Shown here in pieces: positions 8,046 to 15,912 of a stretch of 33,879 nucleotides of DNA (position 1 is the first letter of the stretch; each line of letters starts with the position of its first letter). A program made the position numbers and the translations under genes. Under the pieces are notes generated by a model that saw only the letters and a list, made by a program, of their open reading frames with translations, made no database searches and was not told the DNA's origin. Origin of the DNA: Actinomyces oris (lineage in GTDB: Bacteria; Actinomycetota; Actinomycetes; Actinomycetales; Actinomycetaceae); assembly GCF_001929375.1 (NCBI RefSeq), contig NZ_MSGO01000003.1, positions 1-33,879 on the forward strand. The letters run 5' to 3'.

Positions 8046-9484
8046 AGCATGCGGTGCCGTTTCATCCACTCGCGCAGCTCCGCATACTCCCCGGAGATGT
8101 CGGAGTACTCGACGACGGCGCGTGCGGTCTCGAACCAGGGGCCGCTCGAGGGGCGGACCTCCTTGAGGGCGGCGTACATGTCCTGCATGTTCATGAGCCG
8201 AGGACGGCCGGTGCGCACCGAGTCCATGAGCGCGTTCTCCGCGGCGGAGTCGCACACGTGCGACAGGTCCGCTCCGGTCAGCCCCTCGGTGGCCCGCGCC
8301 AGGGCCTGCAGGTCGATGCCCTCCACGGGGCGCTCGCGCAGGTGAGTGTGCAGGATGGCGGCACGCGCCGGCTCATCCGGCGGCAGGACGAGCAGGGTCC
8401 GGTCCAGTCGCCCCGGCCGGCGCAGCGCCGGATCGATGTCCCAGGGGGCGTTGGTGGCGGCCAGCAGGTAGACGCCCTCGTTGTCGCTGCTGACGCCGTC
8501 GAGCTCCTCGAGGAGCTGGTTGACGGTGCTGCGCATGCTCGAGTTGCGTGCCAGTGAGCGCTTGATGCCGATGGCGTCGAGCTCGTCGAGGAAGAGGACG
8601 CAGGGGGCGTGGTCGCGTGCCTGCTGGAAGATGTTGTGGAGATTGGCCTCGGAGTTGCCGATATAGGGGTCGAGGATGTCGGAGATCGTCACCGACAGGA
8701 ACCCGGCTCCCATCTCGCCGGCCACGGCGCGGGCGATGAAGGTCTTGCCCGTCCCCGGCGGACCGTACAGAAGCAGGCCGCCGCGCAGGCTCTTGCCGTA
8801 GAGCCGGCGCAGCTCAGGATTGCGCATCGGGGCCAGGAACGACGCCTCCAGGCGGTTCTTGACCTCGGTCATCCCGCCGACGTCGGCCAGACGGACGCCA
8901 GCCCGCTCCACCTCCCAGTCCGTGGGGGCGCCGGGGCCGTCGGCCTGGACCGAACGGGGCTCGGAGAGAGCCGGGTCGGCATCGGGGGCCCCGGGGGACT
9001 GCGAGGACCCTGAGGACACGAAAGGTGCGGCCGGTCCGTCGCCGAGGTCCTCCTCGGCCCGCCGCCAGTCGAAGTCTTCGGTGCTCCGGGGGGTCCCAGG
9101 GGTCCCAGCGCCGTCCGGCGTCGTCGAACCGGTGGCCGCCGGCTCCTGCGGTGGGACGGGCGCCGGAGGGGTCGAGGCTTCCGCGGGAGGTGGTGAGTTC
9201 AGTGAGGAGACCGTCGGCTCCGGTGCTTCGGTTACCGGCTCTGCCGCCGTGCCTGCCGTCCGTTCGGCGGGAGCCTGAGCGGCCTGCGGCGAGAGCGCCC
9301 TGGACATGAGGGCTCGGGCGGCCTCGTCGGTGGGGGCGTGCTGAAGGGCGATGGCGCAGTGAGCCACCGCCTCAGCGCTTCGACCGGCCCCGATGAGGAG
9401 CTCAGCCAGATGGGTGCGCAGCCGGACATCGTCCGGAGCGGCCTCCACCGCACGTGTCAGGGAAACAATCAGTGGGTCAGTCAC
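8042..9484 (-). CDS. AAA+ ATPase, CDC48/VPS4-like, with N-terminal TPR-like segment
   Basis: 480 residues. Residues 1-65 resemble two TPR helices pairs (VRLRTHLAELLIGAGRSAEA). Residues 66-190 are a Pro/Ser/Thr/Ala-rich disordered linker. The AAA module starts at about 198 (LADVGGMTEVK): Walker A GPPGTGKT at 241-248, Walker B VLFLDELDA at 296-304, sensor-1 ATNAPWDID near 343-351, arginine fingers in RRPGRLDR at 355-362, and a sensor-2 helix GLTGADLSHVCDSAAENAL at 401-419. The C-terminus (TARAVVEYSDISGEYAELREWM) resembles the VPS4-type end helix. Members unfold or remodel protein complexes as hexamers. The overlapping downstream TPR membrane protein suggests a membrane-localised remodelling machine. 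Target unknown. Confidence 0.85.
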   Translation of the reverse strand: MTDPLIVSLTRAVEAAPDDVRLRTHLAELLIGAGRSAEAVAHCAIALQHAPTDEAARALMSRALSPQAAQAPAERTAGTAAEPVTEAPEPTVSSLNSPPPAEASTPPAPVPPQEPAATGSTTPDGAGTPGTPRSTEDFDWRRAEEDLGDGPAAPFVSSGSSQSPGAPDADPALSEPRSVQADGPGAPTDWEVERAGVRLADVGGMTEVKNRLEASFLAPMRNPELRRLYGKSLRGGLLLYGPPGTGKTFIARAVAGEMGAGFLSVTISDILDPYIGNSEANLHNIFQQARDHAPCVLFLDELDAIGIKRSLARNSSMRSTVNQLLEELDGVSSDNEGVYLLAATNAPWDIDPALRRPGRLDRTLLVLPPDEPARAAILHTHLRERPVEGIDLQALARATEGLTGADLSHVCDSAAENALMDSVRTGRPRLMNMQDMYAALKEVRPSSGPWFETARAVVEYSDISGEYAELREWMKRHRML

Positions 9485-9700
9485 TCGGCCAGTCTAGAGG
9501 CGGGCAGTGACACGGGTAGTGGTGCCAAGGCGTGGAACAGCCCGTCAGCTCCGTGCGCTTGCGCACTCGCGCACTTACGCCTCGGATGGAGGCTCTCCCG
9601 CACTCAGGCGCCGAGATGGTTTCACCGGTTGGGGCGAGGGGGCTTTACACGCTCCCCATCTCCCCGGCCGTGCTTGCGCGCATCAGCCGGCAGCGCGCGC

Positions 9701-10120
9701 TCAGGAGGCTGAGCGCAGCCGAGTCGTCGGGAGGGGCAGCTCGATGGCGTCGATGAGGTCCACGGACTTGGCGATGCCGGTGGCCGACAGGTCCTCCACC
9801 GCCCTGGCGACGATGACGCGGTCCCGGTGGATCTCGCGGATCCTGACCCGGGCCCAGCTCTCCTCGCCCGTCTGCGGATCCTCCCCCTCAAGGAGCCAGT
9901 CCTCCGCCAGGAGCCGCAGGCCGATCGCGTCCAGGACCGCCTCGGCCTCATCGAGATCCATGGCCTCGCCCCGCCGGACCCACAACCGGTCATAAGGGAT
10001 GAACCGGCCGTCCGCACTCATCTCGATATAGCCCACGTGCTCCCCGTCCTCGCGACGCAGGTGGTCGAAGACGTCCTCGGGATCGGGCGGGCCTCCCGGT
10101 GGCGTGGGCGGGGCACTCAT
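9701..10120 (-). CDS. Hypothetical acidic protein, 139 residues
   Basis: Not recognised. The start at 10120 (MSAPPTPPGGPPDPEDVFDH) is chosen because a longer in-frame reading to 10342 would cover most of the HTH gene at 10149-10472. No strong ribosome site is visible. The product is acidic and soluble, with no signal peptide or membrane segment. Readable blocks are HVGYIEMSADGRFIPYDRLW near 33-52, MDLDEAEAVLDAIGLRLLAE near 59-78 and ARVRIREIHRDRVIVA near 96-111, suggestive of a compact alpha/beta domain. It ends at TGA 9701. The spacer to the AAA gene (9485-9700) shows nothing I can name. Confidence 0.65.
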   Translation of the reverse strand: MSAPPTPPGGPPDPEDVFDHLRREDGEHVGYIEMSADGRFIPYDRLWVRRGEAMDLDEAEAVLDAIGLRLLAEDWLLEGEDPQTGEESWARVRIREIHRDRVIVARAVEDLSATGIAKSVDLIDAIELPLPTTRLRSAS

Positions 10121-10148
10121 ACGCGCCAGGCTACCGGGCCCGGGGAGC

Positions 10149-10472
10149 TCACCCCGGCTCGGTAGGTTTGTGGCCACTGGCGTGGTCGGCTCTTCCTCGA
10201 GCCACGAGTGGCTGATAACGCTGACGGGCGGCCTCACCGGAGGTTCCGACCATATTTCCAATGGCTGCCCAGGACATCCCAGCATCCCGAGCGCCTCTGA
10301 TGGCATCAAGGACATGTCGTTCGGCCCGGGCCTGTTCAACAACCGCGTCTCGCAAGGCCGCTAATGCGGCCACGTCGACCTCATCGGCCTCGACCGGGTC
10401 GTAGCTCTCGAAGCGAGCGGCCAGCTCATCGGCATGCGCCAGAATCTCGTCAACAGTACGGGGCATCATCAC
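10149..10472 (-). CDS. Small helix-turn-helix protein, probable antitoxin
   Basis: 107 residues from GTG 10472 (two ATG codons follow immediately at 10469 and 10466, either of which may be used). The N-terminal half is acidic and helical (VDEILAHADELAARFESYDP); the C-terminal half carries a helix-turn-helix, AGMSWAAIGNMVGTSGEAAR (about 64-83), followed by QRYQPLV. The start overlaps the end of a toxin-like gene on the same strand, the classical toxin-antitoxin arrangement. Because the toxin frame is broken, the antitoxin may be an orphan or have taken on another role. The family has no name I can give with certainty. Confidence 0.7.
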   Translation of the reverse strand: MMMPRTVDEILAHADELAARFESYDPVEADEVDVAALAALRDAVVEQARAERHVLDAIRGARDAGMSWAAIGNMVGTSGEAARQRYQPLVARGRADHASGHKPTEPG

Positions 10473-10696
10473 CTCAGAAGCTTCTCTCGGGCACGCATGG
10501 CGTGGACGATGACGATTGTGGTTACGCCTTGAATGTAGCCAATCTCGAGAACAAGGGCAGCCCGGTTGGCTCCCAGGAGCATAGTGAAACCATCTCCCGT
10601 GTCTCAGGCTCGGTTGGGGTGGTGATGGGCGTGAAGGATGTCAGGCTCTCTGAGGCCGTGCTTCAGCGCCGATCTGGCAATGATCGGATCGTCCAC
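10469..10696 (-). pseudogene. Toxin-like small gene interrupted by one in-frame TGA
   Basis: A single minus-strand frame from GTG 10696 reads VDDPIIARSALKHGLREPDI then LHAHHHPNRA, a TGA (10604-10606), and continues in the same frame with DTGDGFTMLLGANRAALVLE and a final VIVHAMRAREKLLR ending at TGA 10469-10471. The pattern (ARxxxKHGV..ADILHA...P.R.(W/F)...DGFTMLIGANRAG.LLEIG...IVHAMRAR) is that of a widespread actinobacterial BrnT-like putative toxin as I recall it. The stop sits where the family has Trp or Phe, so TGG to TGA is the simplest explanation. The rest of the frame is intact, so the loss looks recent. The HTH antitoxin-like gene overlaps its 3' end. Confidence 0.7.
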
Positions 10697-10969
10697 AGAT
10701 CCAAGGTAACTTGTGATGTGCTGTTCAGCCGAGGGGTGTGGTCCTGGGGCGGCGCCGGCGGCTGTTGCGGGAATGCGCGCCCGGTGAGCGTGCGGGTGCC
10801 GCTGCCCTACCCATGTTGTGTCCTCTTCCAGTCGAGTGTGCCCGGTGAGCGTGCGGGTGCCGCAGATGTGTTGGCTGAGATCGGCGTCGAGCGGGGTGCG
10901 CATGCGTGCTGGGCTGCCGGGCTGGTGAATGCCGCCACGTCGGCGCAGGGCTGTCGCTTCTGCTGGCTG
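10697..10969. other. Intergenic stretch with a 24-bp direct repeat
   Basis: No gene is supported here. The only clear structure is a perfect 24-bp direct repeat, at 10779-10802 and 10840-10863 (core CCGGTGAGCGTGCGGGTGCC), separated by 37 bp. Short ORFs in this stretch read through the repeat and look like noise. Confidence 0.6.
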
Positions 10970-11115
10970 GTGTCACGATTGGCGACTATTCGGGGGCCGT
11001 ACGGCCTCGGCCGGCTCTCTTGCTGAGGGGGTTGAGGACGTTGGCGCTGGTCAGGACTGGTTATGGAGAAGCGGGTCAAGGCTGGTCGACTCTGAAAAGT
11101 CGCCAATCGTGACAC
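10970..11115. repeat. Inverted-repeat element, copy A (18-bp arms, about 146 bp)
   Basis: GTGTCACGATTGGCGACT at 10970-10987 and its exact reverse complement at 11098-11115 bound a 110-bp interior with no ORF worth naming. The same arms, with one substitution, recur as a pair at 33749-33879. Features fit a MITE, a solo insertion-sequence-end pair or an intergenic palindrome. No clear target-site duplication was found at the outer edges. Confidence 0.7.
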
Positions 11116-11357
11116 TTTCGGCAGTGTGTGGGGCTGGGGGGGCTGATCGAGAACGTACTGACGAGGACTGCGTTCGCAGAACTCGTGGGTGGGACCTCAG
11201 TCATCTACAGGAAAGCGCAGTCCTCGCCGGGTATCGCAGTCCGTGCGGCTGGGGCGCATCGCTCTGACGCGGCCGGAACCGTCCGCGGGCGGCGGCTCAC
11301 GCCGCGTCCGTGTCGCAGGTCACTATCGGCTCCGGGAATGGACTGCGGCCCATCGAG
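11116..11357. other. Non-coding stretch with alternative hairpins upstream of dnaK control region
   Basis: No gene supported. CGAGGACTGCG (11162-11172) can fold locally with the nearby CGCAG..CTCG (11176-11185), or with its perfect complement CGCAGTCCTCG at 11216-11226; the two pairings exclude each other. Whether it is transcribed is unknown. Confidence 0.4.
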
Positions 11358-11378
11358 GTTGAGCCAGTCAGACTCAAG
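11358..11378 (+). promoter_or_regulatory. HAIR box 1 (HspR operator) upstream of dnaK
   Basis: GTTGAGC, seven bases, ACTCAAG. Known HspR operators read CTTGAGT-N7-ACTCAAG; the left half matches 5 of 7 and the right half 7 of 7. Confidence 0.8.
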
Positions 11379-11393
11379 GTTGTATGCAGTCAA

Positions 11394-11414
11394 GTTGACA
11401 GAGCCTGACTCAAT
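11394..11414 (+). promoter_or_regulatory. HAIR-like box 2, overlapping the -35 element
   Basis: GTTGACA, seven bases, ACTCAAT. The right half matches the operator at 6 of 7; the left half is diverged because it also forms the TTGACA promoter element. A repressor here would directly block polymerase. Confidence 0.6.
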
Positions 11415-11423
11415 CACAATCCT
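11395..11423 (+). promoter_or_regulatory. dnaK operon promoter
   Basis: A perfect TTGACA (11395-11400), 17 bases, then AATCCT (11418-11423), a weak -10. It lies among the three HspR-type boxes, about 95 bases ahead of the dnaK start. The strong -35 with weak -10 fits a vegetative promoter held down by repression. Confidence 0.55.
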
Positions 11424-11441
11424 GAGTGCATACGACTCAAC
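11421..11441 (+). promoter_or_regulatory. HAIR box 3 upstream of dnaK
   Basis: CCTGAGT, seven bases, ACTCAAC; each half matches the HspR operator at 6 of 7. It lies over the expected transcription start region. Confidence 0.75.
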
Positions 11442-11518
11442 CTGAAGGCGCCGGAACCTCCGGCCCTCACCTCGAACATCGACTGACCACAACTCAGCAA
11501 GCACAAGGAGCACACCAC

Positions 11519-13384
11519 ATGGCACGCGCTGTCGGTATCGACCTGGGTACCACCAACTCTGCTATCGCCGTCCTCGAGGGTGGCGAGCCCACCATCATCC
11601 CGAACGCCGAGGGCGGCCGCACCACCCCCTCCGTCGTCGCCTTCTCCAAGTCCGGCGAGATCCTCGTCGGCGAGATCGCCAAGCGCCAGGCGGTCACCAA
11701 CGTCGACCGCACCATCTCCTCGGTCAAGCGCCACATGGGCACCGACTGGTCCGTCGAGATCGACGACAAGAAGTACACCGCCCAGGAGATCAGCGCCCGC
11801 ATTCTGGCCAAGCTCAAGGCCGACGCCGAGGCCTACCTGGGTGAGCCCGTCACCAACGCGGTCATCACCGTCCCGGCCTACTTCAACGACGCCGAGCGCC
11901 AGGCCACCAAGGAGGCCGGCACCATCGCGGGCCTGACCGTGGACCGCATCGTCAACGAGCCCACCGCCGCGGCTCTGGCCTACGGCCTGGACAAGGGCAA
12001 GGAGGACGAGCTCATCCTCGTCTTCGACCTCGGTGGCGGTACCTTCGACGTCTCCCTGCTCGAGGTCGGCAAGGACGACGACGACTTCTCCACCATTCAG
12101 GTGCGCGCCACCAACGGTGACAACCGCCTGGGCGGTGACGACTGGGACGCCCGCGTCGTCGAGTGGCTGGTCAAGCAGGTCAAGAGCAAGGACGGCGTGG
12201 ACCTGTCCAAGGACAAGATCGCCATGCAGCGCCTCAAGGACGCCGCCGAGCAGGCCAAGAAGGAGCTGTCCTCGGCGACCTCCACGAACATCAACCTGCA
12301 GTACCTCTCCATGAGCGAGTCCGGCCCCATCCACCTCGATGAGAAGCTCACCCGCTCCAACTTCCAGGAGATGACCGCGGACCTGCTCGAGCGCACCAAG
12401 ATCCCCTTCCACAACGTCATCAAGGACGCCGGGGTCAAGGTTTCCGACATCGACCACGTGGTCCTCGTGGGCGGCTCCACCCGTATGCCCGCCGTCGCCG
12501 ACGTGGTGCGCGAGCTGACCGGCCGGGACCCCAACAAGGGCGTCAACCCCGACGAGGTCGTCGCCGTCGGCGCGGCCCTCCAGGCCGGTGTCATCCAGGG
12601 CGACCGCAGTGACGTCCTGCTCATCGACGTCACACCGCTGTCCCTGGGCATCGAGACCAAGGGCGGGGTCATGACCAAGCTCATCGAGCGCAACACGGCC
12701 ATCCCGACCAAGCGCTCCGAGGTCTTCTCCACCGCCGAGGACAACCAGCCCTCCGTGCTCATCCAGGTCTACCAGGGCGAGCGCGAGTTCGCCCGGGACA
12801 ACAAACCGCTGGGCACCTTCGAGCTGACCGGCATCGCCCCGGCCCCCCGCGGCGTGCCCCAGATCGAGGTCTCCTTCGACATCGACGCCAACGGCATCGT
12901 CCACGTCTCGGCCAAGGACCGCGGCACCGGCAAGGAGCAGTCCATGACCATCTCCGGCGGCTCCGCCCTGCCCAAGGAGGACATCGACCGCATGGTCAAG
13001 GAGGCCGAGGCCCACGCCGAGGAGGACAAGAAGCGCCGCGAGGACGCCGAGACCCGCAACTCCGCCGAGCAGCAGGCCTACTCCATCGACAAGCTCCTCA
13101 AGGACAACAAGGACAAGCTGCCCGAGGACGTCCACTCCCAGGTCTCCGAGGCCGTCGCCGACCTCAAGAAGGCCCTCGAGGGTGACGACATCGAGCCGGT
13201 CAAGACCGCCCAGGAGAAGCTGAGCTCGGTGGCCCAGAAGGTCGGCGAGGCCCTCTACCAGGCCGACGCCGCCGCCCAGGCCGCGGGTGAGGCCTCCGGC
13301 TCCTCCTCCGCCGGCGGCTCCGCGTCTTCCGACGACGAGGACATCGTGGACGCCGAGATCGTCGACGAGGAGGACTCCAAGTGA
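11519..13384 (+). CDS. dnaK: Molecular chaperone DnaK (Hsp70)
   Basis: 621 residues. ATP-dependent chaperone that binds exposed hydrophobic segments, working with DnaJ and GrpE encoded downstream and with ClpB in disaggregation. The nucleotide-binding domain shows GIDLGTTNS (6-14), ITVPAYFND (116-124), [16 protein letters not shown] (168-183) and [11 protein letters not shown] (314-324); the interdomain linker is [13 protein letters not shown] (365-377); the lid ends in the conserved acidic tail [14 protein letters not shown]. Length is that of the Gram-positive type. The start has AAGGAG eight bases upstream; a longer in-frame ORF from 11426 lies in the operator region. The stop overlaps the grpE GTG (GTGA). 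Heat induction through HspR is expected from the HAIR boxes. Confidence 0.98.
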   Translation: MARAVGIDLGTTNSAIAVLEGGEPTIIPNAEGGRTTPSVVAFSKSGEILVGEIAKRQAVTNVDRTISSVKRHMGTDWSVEIDDKKYTAQEISARILAKLKADAEAYLGEPVTNAVITVPAYFNDAERQATKEAGTIAGLTVDRIVNEPTAAALAYGLDKGKEDELILVFDLGGGTFDVSLLEVGKDDDDFSTIQVRATNGDNRLGGDDWDARVVEWLVKQVKSKDGVDLSKDKIAMQRLKDAAEQAKKELSSATSTNINLQYLSMSESGPIHLDEKLTRSNFQEMTADLLERTKIPFHNVIKDAGVKVSDIDHVVLVGGSTRMPAVADVVRELTGRDPNKGVNPDEVVAVGAALQAGVIQGDRSDVLLIDVTPLSLGIETKGGVMTKLIERNTAIPTKRSEVFSTAEDNQPSVLIQVYQGEREFARDNKPLGTFELTGIAPAPRGVPQIEVSFDIDANGIVHVSAKDRGTGKEQSMTISGGSALPKEDIDRMVKEAEAHAEEDKKRREDAETRNSAEQQAYSIDKLLKDNKDKLPEDVHSQVSEAVADLKKALEGDDIEPVKTAQEKLSSVAQKVGEALYQADAAAQAAGEASGSSSAGGSASSDDEDIVDAEIVDEEDSK

Positions 13385-14010
13385 CCTCGGCCGGCCCCAC
13401 CCCTGAGAACGAGGGCATCGACCCCGAGCTCCAGGCGGCCGTCGAGTCGGCCTTCGAGGAGGTGTCCGAGGACGTCCGCGAGGAGCTCGCCCAGGGCGCG
13501 TCCGAGGGCGAGGCCGGCCAGGCCGACGCCGCCTCCGAGGAGGCGGCGGGGGAGGACCTCTTGGCCCAGGCTCAGGCCCAGGCCGCTCAGGCGGCCGACG
13601 ACCTGGCCCGGGCCCGGGCGGACCTCTACAACCTCCAGCAGGAGTACCAGGGCTTCGTGCGCCGCTCCCGCGAGGGCGCGGCCTCCCACCGGGAGGCCGG
13701 TGCCGCCGGTGTCGTCGAGGCCCTCATCCCGGTCCTCGACGAGATCGAGCTGGCCCGCCAGCACGGCGACCTGACCGGCACCTTCGAGACCACGGCCGGC
13801 AAGCTCGAGACGATCCTGGCCGAGAAGTACTCCCTGGAGCGCTTCGGCGCCGTGGGCGAGGTCTTCGACCCCACGCTGCACGAGGCCCTCATGGCCACCG
13901 AGTCCAGCGAGGTCACCGAGCCCACCATCGCCACGGTCCTCCAGCCCGGATACCGCCTGGGTGAGCGCGTCGTGCGCGCCGCCCGCGTCCAGGTCGCCAA
14001 CCCGGCCTGA
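13381..14010 (+). CDS. grpE: Nucleotide exchange factor GrpE
   Basis: 209 residues from GTG 13381, overlapping the dnaK stop by four bases. GrpE releases ADP from DnaK. The N-terminal 60 residues are highly acidic and disordered; residues about 62-105 form the long dimerising helix ([20 protein letters not shown], then [12 protein letters not shown]); the C-terminal beta domain carries [16 protein letters not shown] (about 161-176) and the ending [19 protein letters not shown], a family signature. A 190-bp gap with a long hairpin separates it from dnaJ. Confidence 0.96.
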   Translation: MTSAGPTPENEGIDPELQAAVESAFEEVSEDVREELAQGASEGEAGQADAASEEAAGEDLLAQAQAQAAQAADDLARARADLYNLQQEYQGFVRRSREGAASHREAGAAGVVEALIPVLDEIELARQHGDLTGTFETTAGKLETILAEKYSLERFGAVGEVFDPTLHEALMATESSEVTEPTIATVLQPGYRLGERVVRAARVQVANPA

Positions 14011-14035
14011 TACCCACCGCACCACTCACCCCGGC

Positions 14036-14086
14036 CCGACGGCGGACCCGAGCCAGCAGCTCTGGCGGGTCCGGGTCCGCCGTCGG
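14036..14086 (+). other. Long stem-loop between grpE and dnaJ
   Basis: CCGACGGCGGACCCG (14036-14050) pairs perfectly with CGGGTCCGCCGTCGG (14072-14086); the loop contains a further GCCAG/CTGGC pairing. There is no U tract, so it is more likely an mRNA-stability or attenuation element than a full terminator, since dnaJ and hspR lie downstream in the same direction. Confidence 0.6.
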
Positions 14087-14200
14087 CCGGGAGGCGCACC
14101 GGGACGCCCGAGGCCCCAGGGCCGCGGCGACGCCCCCCCATCTTCAGCTTCAGCAAGGAAACCCCCACGATCACCCAGATAAGGAGGCGGTGACGCGACC

Positions 14201-15232
14201 ATGGCCAGTCAGGACTGGATGACCAAGGACTTCTACGCGGTCCTCGGCGTGAGTAAGGACGCCGACGCCGCCGCAATCAAGAAGGCCTACCGAACGCTCG
14301 CCAAGAAGTACCACCCCGACCGCAACCCCGACGACGCCGCAGCGGCGGAGAAGTTCAAGGAGGTCGGCGAGGCCTACGCCGTCCTGTCCGACGAGGCCGA
14401 GCGCAAGCAGTACGACGCGATCCGCTCCATGGCCGGAGGCGGTGCCCGCTTCCAGGCCGGCGGCCCGGGAGGGTCCGGCGGCGCCGGCTTCGAGGACATC
14501 CTCTCCTCCATGTTCGGCGGCCAGGGCGGCGGTGTCCGCTTCGAGACCGGTGGCGGCGCACAGCCCGACCTCGATGACCTGCTGCGCATGTTCGGCGGCA
14601 CCCCCAGCCCCACCCGCTCCGGCGGCCGCCCCGGCCCCTTCGGCTTCGGCGGCTTCGGCTCCCAGCCCCAGCCTCAGAAGGGCTCCGACGTCCTGACCTC
14701 GGCCACGCTGGACCTGCGCGACGCCGTCGCCGGCACCACCGTGGAGCTCACCGCGGACGGGCGCACCATGAAGGTCCGCATCCCGGCGGGCGTGCGCGAC
14801 GGCCAGAGGATCCGCCTGCGCGGCAAGGGCCGAGCCGGCCTGAACGGCGGCGAGAACGGCGACATGGTGGTGACCATCAGCATCAAGAAGCACCCCGTGT
14901 ACTCCGTCGACCCGGTCGACGGCACCAACCTGCGCATGGACCTGCCGGTCACCCTGCGCGAGGCGGCCCTGGGCGCCACGGTCGAGGTCCCCCTGCTCGA
15001 CGGCGGAACCTCCAAGATCAAGATCAAGCCCGGCACCTCCTCGGGCACCGTCATGCGCCTGCGCGGCAAGGGCGCCACCACCCGCAAGAAGACCGGCGAC
15101 CTGCTGGTGACCATCGAGGTGGCCGTCCCCAAGAAGCTCTCCAAGGCCGCCAAGGAGGCCCTCGAGGCCTTCGATGAGGCCATGGGCGACACCGACCCGC
15201 GGGCCACCCTCATGGAGGAGGCGGCGACATGA
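14201..15232 (+). CDS. dnaJ: DnaJ-type co-chaperone lacking the zinc finger
   Basis: 343 residues. J domain at about 9-75 with the HPD motif ([11 protein letters not shown], about 29-39), which stimulates DnaK ATP hydrolysis. A Gly/Phe-rich region (about 80-160, with FGFGGFGSQ) follows, then the two C-terminal beta domains ([57 protein letters not shown]). The CxxCxGxG zinc-finger region of classical DnaJ is absent and the protein has no cysteine at all, so it is a class B, CbpA-like protein by architecture. AAGGAGG-like sequence precedes the ATG. Position in the dnaK operon justifies the symbol. Its stop overlaps the hspR start (ATGA). Confidence 0.93.
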   Translation: MASQDWMTKDFYAVLGVSKDADAAAIKKAYRTLAKKYHPDRNPDDAAAAEKFKEVGEAYAVLSDEAERKQYDAIRSMAGGGARFQAGGPGGSGGAGFEDILSSMFGGQGGGVRFETGGGAQPDLDDLLRMFGGTPSPTRSGGRPGPFGFGGFGSQPQPQKGSDVLTSATLDLRDAVAGTTVELTADGRTMKVRIPAGVRDGQRIRLRGKGRAGLNGGENGDMVVTISIKKHPVYSVDPVDGTNLRMDLPVTLREAALGATVEVPLLDGGTSKIKIKPGTSSGTVMRLRGKGATTRKKTGDLLVTIEVAVPKKLSKAAKEALEAFDEAMGDTDPRATLMEEAAT

Positions 15233-15744
15233 GCCGGCGCCGGGCCGGGCAGGGCCTGGGGCACCTGGCCGACGACGCGGCCGAGCGCGCGGTCTACGTG
15301 GTCTCGGTGGCGGCCGAGCTCGCCGGGATGCACCCCCAGACCCTGCGCCAGTACGACCGGCTCGGACTGGTCAGCCCCGCCCGGACCCGCGGGCGGGGCC
15401 GGCGCTACTCCCACCGCGACGTCGAGCGCCTGCGCCGCATCCAGTCCCTGTCCCAGGAGGGCATCAACCTCGAGGGCATCCGCCGCATTCTCGCCCTGGA
15501 GGCCCGCGTGGAGGAGCTGGAGGCCGACAACGCCCGCATGCGTAGCCGCGAGGCCGTCGTCCAGCGGATCTTCGCGGCGGCCGCCGACGGCGAGGTCCAG
15601 GTCGTCGCGCCCGGCCGCCAGGGCCGGGGACCGGCAGGACGCCGCCCCGAGGCGGGGCGCGGACGCGCCGCCGGCGCGGCGGGAGCAACGGGCACTGCGG
15701 GAGGCGTGAGCACTGCTCTCGTGCCCATGCGCCGGTGGCACTGA
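15229..15744 (+). CDS. hspR: HspR, MerR-family heat-shock repressor
   Basis: 171 residues. A MerR-type winged helix at about 22-90: [20 protein letters not shown] then [19 protein letters not shown] and [20 protein letters not shown]. Next is a coiled coil ([20 protein letters not shown]), and a Gly/Ala/Arg-rich tail. The PQTLRxYxxxGLVxPxRTxGxxRRYS pattern is that of HspR. Known HspR proteins bind HAIR boxes together with DnaK and repress dnaK and clpB. Four such boxes are present in this window (three before dnaK, one before clpB), so this protein should regulate its own operon and clpB. Last gene of the operon; 4-base overlap with dnaJ. Confidence 0.94.
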   Translation: MSRRRAGQGLGHLADDAAERAVYVVSVAAELAGMHPQTLRQYDRLGLVSPARTRGRGRRYSHRDVERLRRIQSLSQEGINLEGIRRILALEARVEELEADNARMRSREAVVQRIFAAAADGEVQVVAPGRQGRGPAGRRPEAGRGRAAGAAGATGTAGGVSTALVPMRRWH

Positions 15745-15912
15745 CGGGGCAGGCGGGCGCGGCCGGGCACTGACGAGCGCCGGCGGGTCCTGGACGCGGG
15801 TACTGATACGGCACTGAGCCCGTCGGCCGCTGCGGCAGAACAGATGGCCCACCCCGTGCATCATTCTCCGGGCGGATACCGCCGGTCCTCGACCGGCCGT
15901 AAGGTCCTGCCC

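Noticed and set aside
10779-10863. Minimal CRISPR (24-bp repeat, 37-bp spacer)
   Set aside because: Only two copies, no third unit at the expected distance, no cas gene in the window, and the repeat does not resemble known actinobacterial CRISPR repeats.
11414-13135. 573-residue antisense ORF over dnaK
   Set aside because: The same GC shadow effect; no domain is recognisable and no ribosome site is seen.
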